From Chitinophaga pinensis (GTDB taxonomy: Bacteria > Bacteroidota > Bacteroidia > Chitinophagales > Chitinophagaceae), in assembly GCA_902167325.1 (NCBI GenBank), contig LR632930.1, positions 4,712,001-4,776,000 of the forward strand: a DNA stretch of 64,000 nucleotides, given 5' to 3'. The notes under the pieces are model-generated. The model saw only the letters and a list, made by a program, of their open reading frames with translations. It was not told the origin of the DNA and ran no database searches. A program made the position numbers and the translations under genes. Of this stretch, positions 62,945-64,000 are shown in pieces. Numbering within the stretch: position 1 is the stretch's first letter; each line of letters begins with the position of its first letter.

Positions 62945-64000
62945 ATGGGAATTATCCGCAGTCAGAGTATCCGCACGTCTATCATTACGTTCATTGGATT
63001 TGGCATCGGGGGGATCACGACAATCCTCGGCGCTAAGCTCGTAGATCCAAATGTGATGGGGTTGACGCGGTTCTTTATCAGTGTGGCTACCATCGTTTTT
63101 GCGCTTTCAAACCTAGGGTCCATCACTGTGATGAACAAGTTCTATCCCTGGTACCGGGATCTGCTGCCTCCCCCCCGCCGGGATATATTCGGGATGGTGC
63201 TCATCCTCTGCGGGATAGGTTTTTTGCTCTGCACAGGCGGCTTCTTTATTTTTCAGGACCTCATTATCCGCAAGTTCGGAACCAAGAGTGCCTATGTGGT
63301 GGATTACTATTTCTACCTTATCCCCTTCTCTCTTTTCTTCCTCCTGTTTTCCGCATTCGAAAATTTTTCCTATAACCAGTTCAAGAGCGTATACCCCATC
63401 CTGCTGAAAGAAGTGGGCCTTCGGGTGGAATACCTGATCCTGAGCCTCTTCTTCATTTTCGGAGTGCTTTCGCTGGGGCGTTATGTACAGTTCATCTCGA
63501 TTGTATATGGCGTACTCCTGCTCCTGCTTTTGCGGTATCTGTACAGGCAGGGCGATCTGGTTTTTTCTTTTTCCATCAGCAACGTTACCCGGCGGCTGGC
63601 GAAACAGTTAATCACTTTCAACGCTACATTGTACATAGGCTCGGTCATCAACGTGATTGCCGCCAATATCGATAACCTTTCCATTTCCAGCCAGAAAGGG
63701 CTGGATCTCGGATTTGTATTTGAGCTCAGCACCTACATCAGCACGCTTATCCTCTTGCCGCAGCGTAACGTAGTGGCCATCGCTATTCCGGTGCTGGCCG
63801 CTGCATGGAAGAACCGAGATATGCAGTCTATCGGCAGCATATACCGCCGTTCCAGCAACACCATGCTAACTTATGCAGTTTTATTGTTTGGACTGATATG
63901 GCTCAACGTAGATAACGCATTCGGCATCCTCCGGCTGGATCCCATTTATTATGCGGGCAAGCCGGTGATCCTGTTCCTGGGCATGAAATCGGTGATGGAT
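62945..64000 (+). CDS. Polysaccharide flippase-like (Wzx/MATE-type) membrane protein, cut by window edge
   Basis: Open from ATG at 62945 to the last base, giving 352 residues without a stop. It starts MGIIRSQSIRTSIITFIGFGIGGITTILGA and shows regular membrane helices, for example MVLILCGIGFLLCTGGFFIF, YYFYLIPFSLFFLLFSAFENF, YLILSLFFIFGVLSLG and TLILLPQRNVVAIAIPVLAAAW, a plan of paired helices as in Wzx/oligosaccharide flippases. It is divergent from the surface-protein gene with 120 bp between. A role in exporting lipid-linked glycans made by the adjacent operon is inferred. Confidence 0.88.
   Translation, partial: MGIIRSQSIRTSIITFIGFGIGGITTILGAKLVDPNVMGLTRFFISVATIVFALSNLGSITVMNKFYPWYRDLLPPPRRDIFGMVLILCGIGFLLCTGGFFIFQDLIIRKFGTKSAYVVDYYFYLIPFSLFFLLFSAFENFSYNQFKSVYPILLKEVGLRVEYLILSLFFIFGVLSLGRYVQFISIVYGVLLLLLLRYLYRQGDLVFSFSISNVTRRLAKQLITFNATLYIGSVINVIAANIDNLSISSQKGLDLGFVFELSTYISTLILLPQRNVVAIAIPVLAAAWKNRDMQSIGSIYRRSSNTMLTYAVLLFGLIWLNVDNAFGILRLDPIYYAGKPVILFLGMKSVMD

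Noticed and set aside
1-64000. CRISPR arrays, insertion sequences, integrases, prophage genes, rRNA
   Set aside because: I saw no regularly spaced repeats, transposase or integrase frames, phage structural genes or ribosomal RNA in the window.

Overview
The window looks like chromosome of a Bacteroidota bacterium, most likely the Chitinophagaceae (Chitinophaga-like). The signs are two SusC/SusD-type outer-membrane nutrient loci, a FecI/FecR sigma/anti-sigma pair, a type IX secretion (T9SS type B) C-terminal sorting domain, a CzcA-TolC fusion pump, and promoter boxes of the Bacteroidota TAnnTTTG type. The genus is inference; the phylum is well supported.

Layout. 1-8208 (minus): an operon SusC - SusD - fasciclin/CBM-like lipoprotein - small lipoprotein - second SusC (cut by the window edge), headed by 1.5 kb of non-coding, repeat-containing DNA. 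9740-11309 (plus): a YCII/DGPF protein overlapping an ECF42-like sigma factor with a long C-terminal extension. 11372-17306 (plus): a Cys-rich small secreted protein, a CzcA-type heavy-metal RND pump fused to a TolC-like channel, and its periplasmic adaptor. 17625-22998 (plus): short-chain dehydrogenase, a DUF62 (SAM hydroxide adenosyltransferase-like) protein lacking the usual catalytic residues, an ABM-domain protein and a GT117/TMEM260-like membrane glycosyltransferase. 23075-25078 (minus): two small, similar membrane proteins and a secreted sugar-phosphate-isomerase-like protein. 25234-27835 (plus): VWA protein plus MoxR/Mg-chelatase-like AAA ATPase. 27895-29927 (plus): Gfo/Idh/MocA oxidoreductase and DUF1080 (3-keto-disaccharide hydrolase-like) protein. 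30012-37448 (plus): FecI-FecR-SusC-SusD-discoidin locus, a sigma-controlled glycan uptake system.

37658-47124 (minus) is the standout: a compact, visibly AT-richer six-gene operon encoding Vsr endonuclease, C5-cytosine methyltransferase, MutL/MORC-like GHKL ATPase, Z1-domain helicase-like ATPase, a PD-(D/E)XK (DUF4420-like) protein and an AIPR protein. The last four match the MutL-Z1-DUF-AIPR ('Mza') defence architecture; here they are joined to a Dcm/Vsr module. A degenerate class II tRNA-like element lies just beyond the right edge of this island, which looks horizontally acquired.

47723-56247: a small secreted protein, tRNA-Cys, a uridine-phosphorylase-like enzyme, dapF, a CorA transporter, NUDIX hydrolase, YhhQ/VUT-family transporter, a small membrane protein and a YfhO-family protein. 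56369-62824 (minus): a cell-surface glycan operon (GT2, GT4, GT2, GT11 fucosyltransferase) downstream of a large T9SS-exported CshA/GEVED/Ig-like protein. A Wzx-like flippase starts divergently at 62945 and runs off the end. Several plus-strand genes (dapF, corA, the Cys-rich protein, the SDR) have a TAnnTTTG box only 4-7 nt before the start codon, which suggests leaderless or near-leaderless mRNAs.
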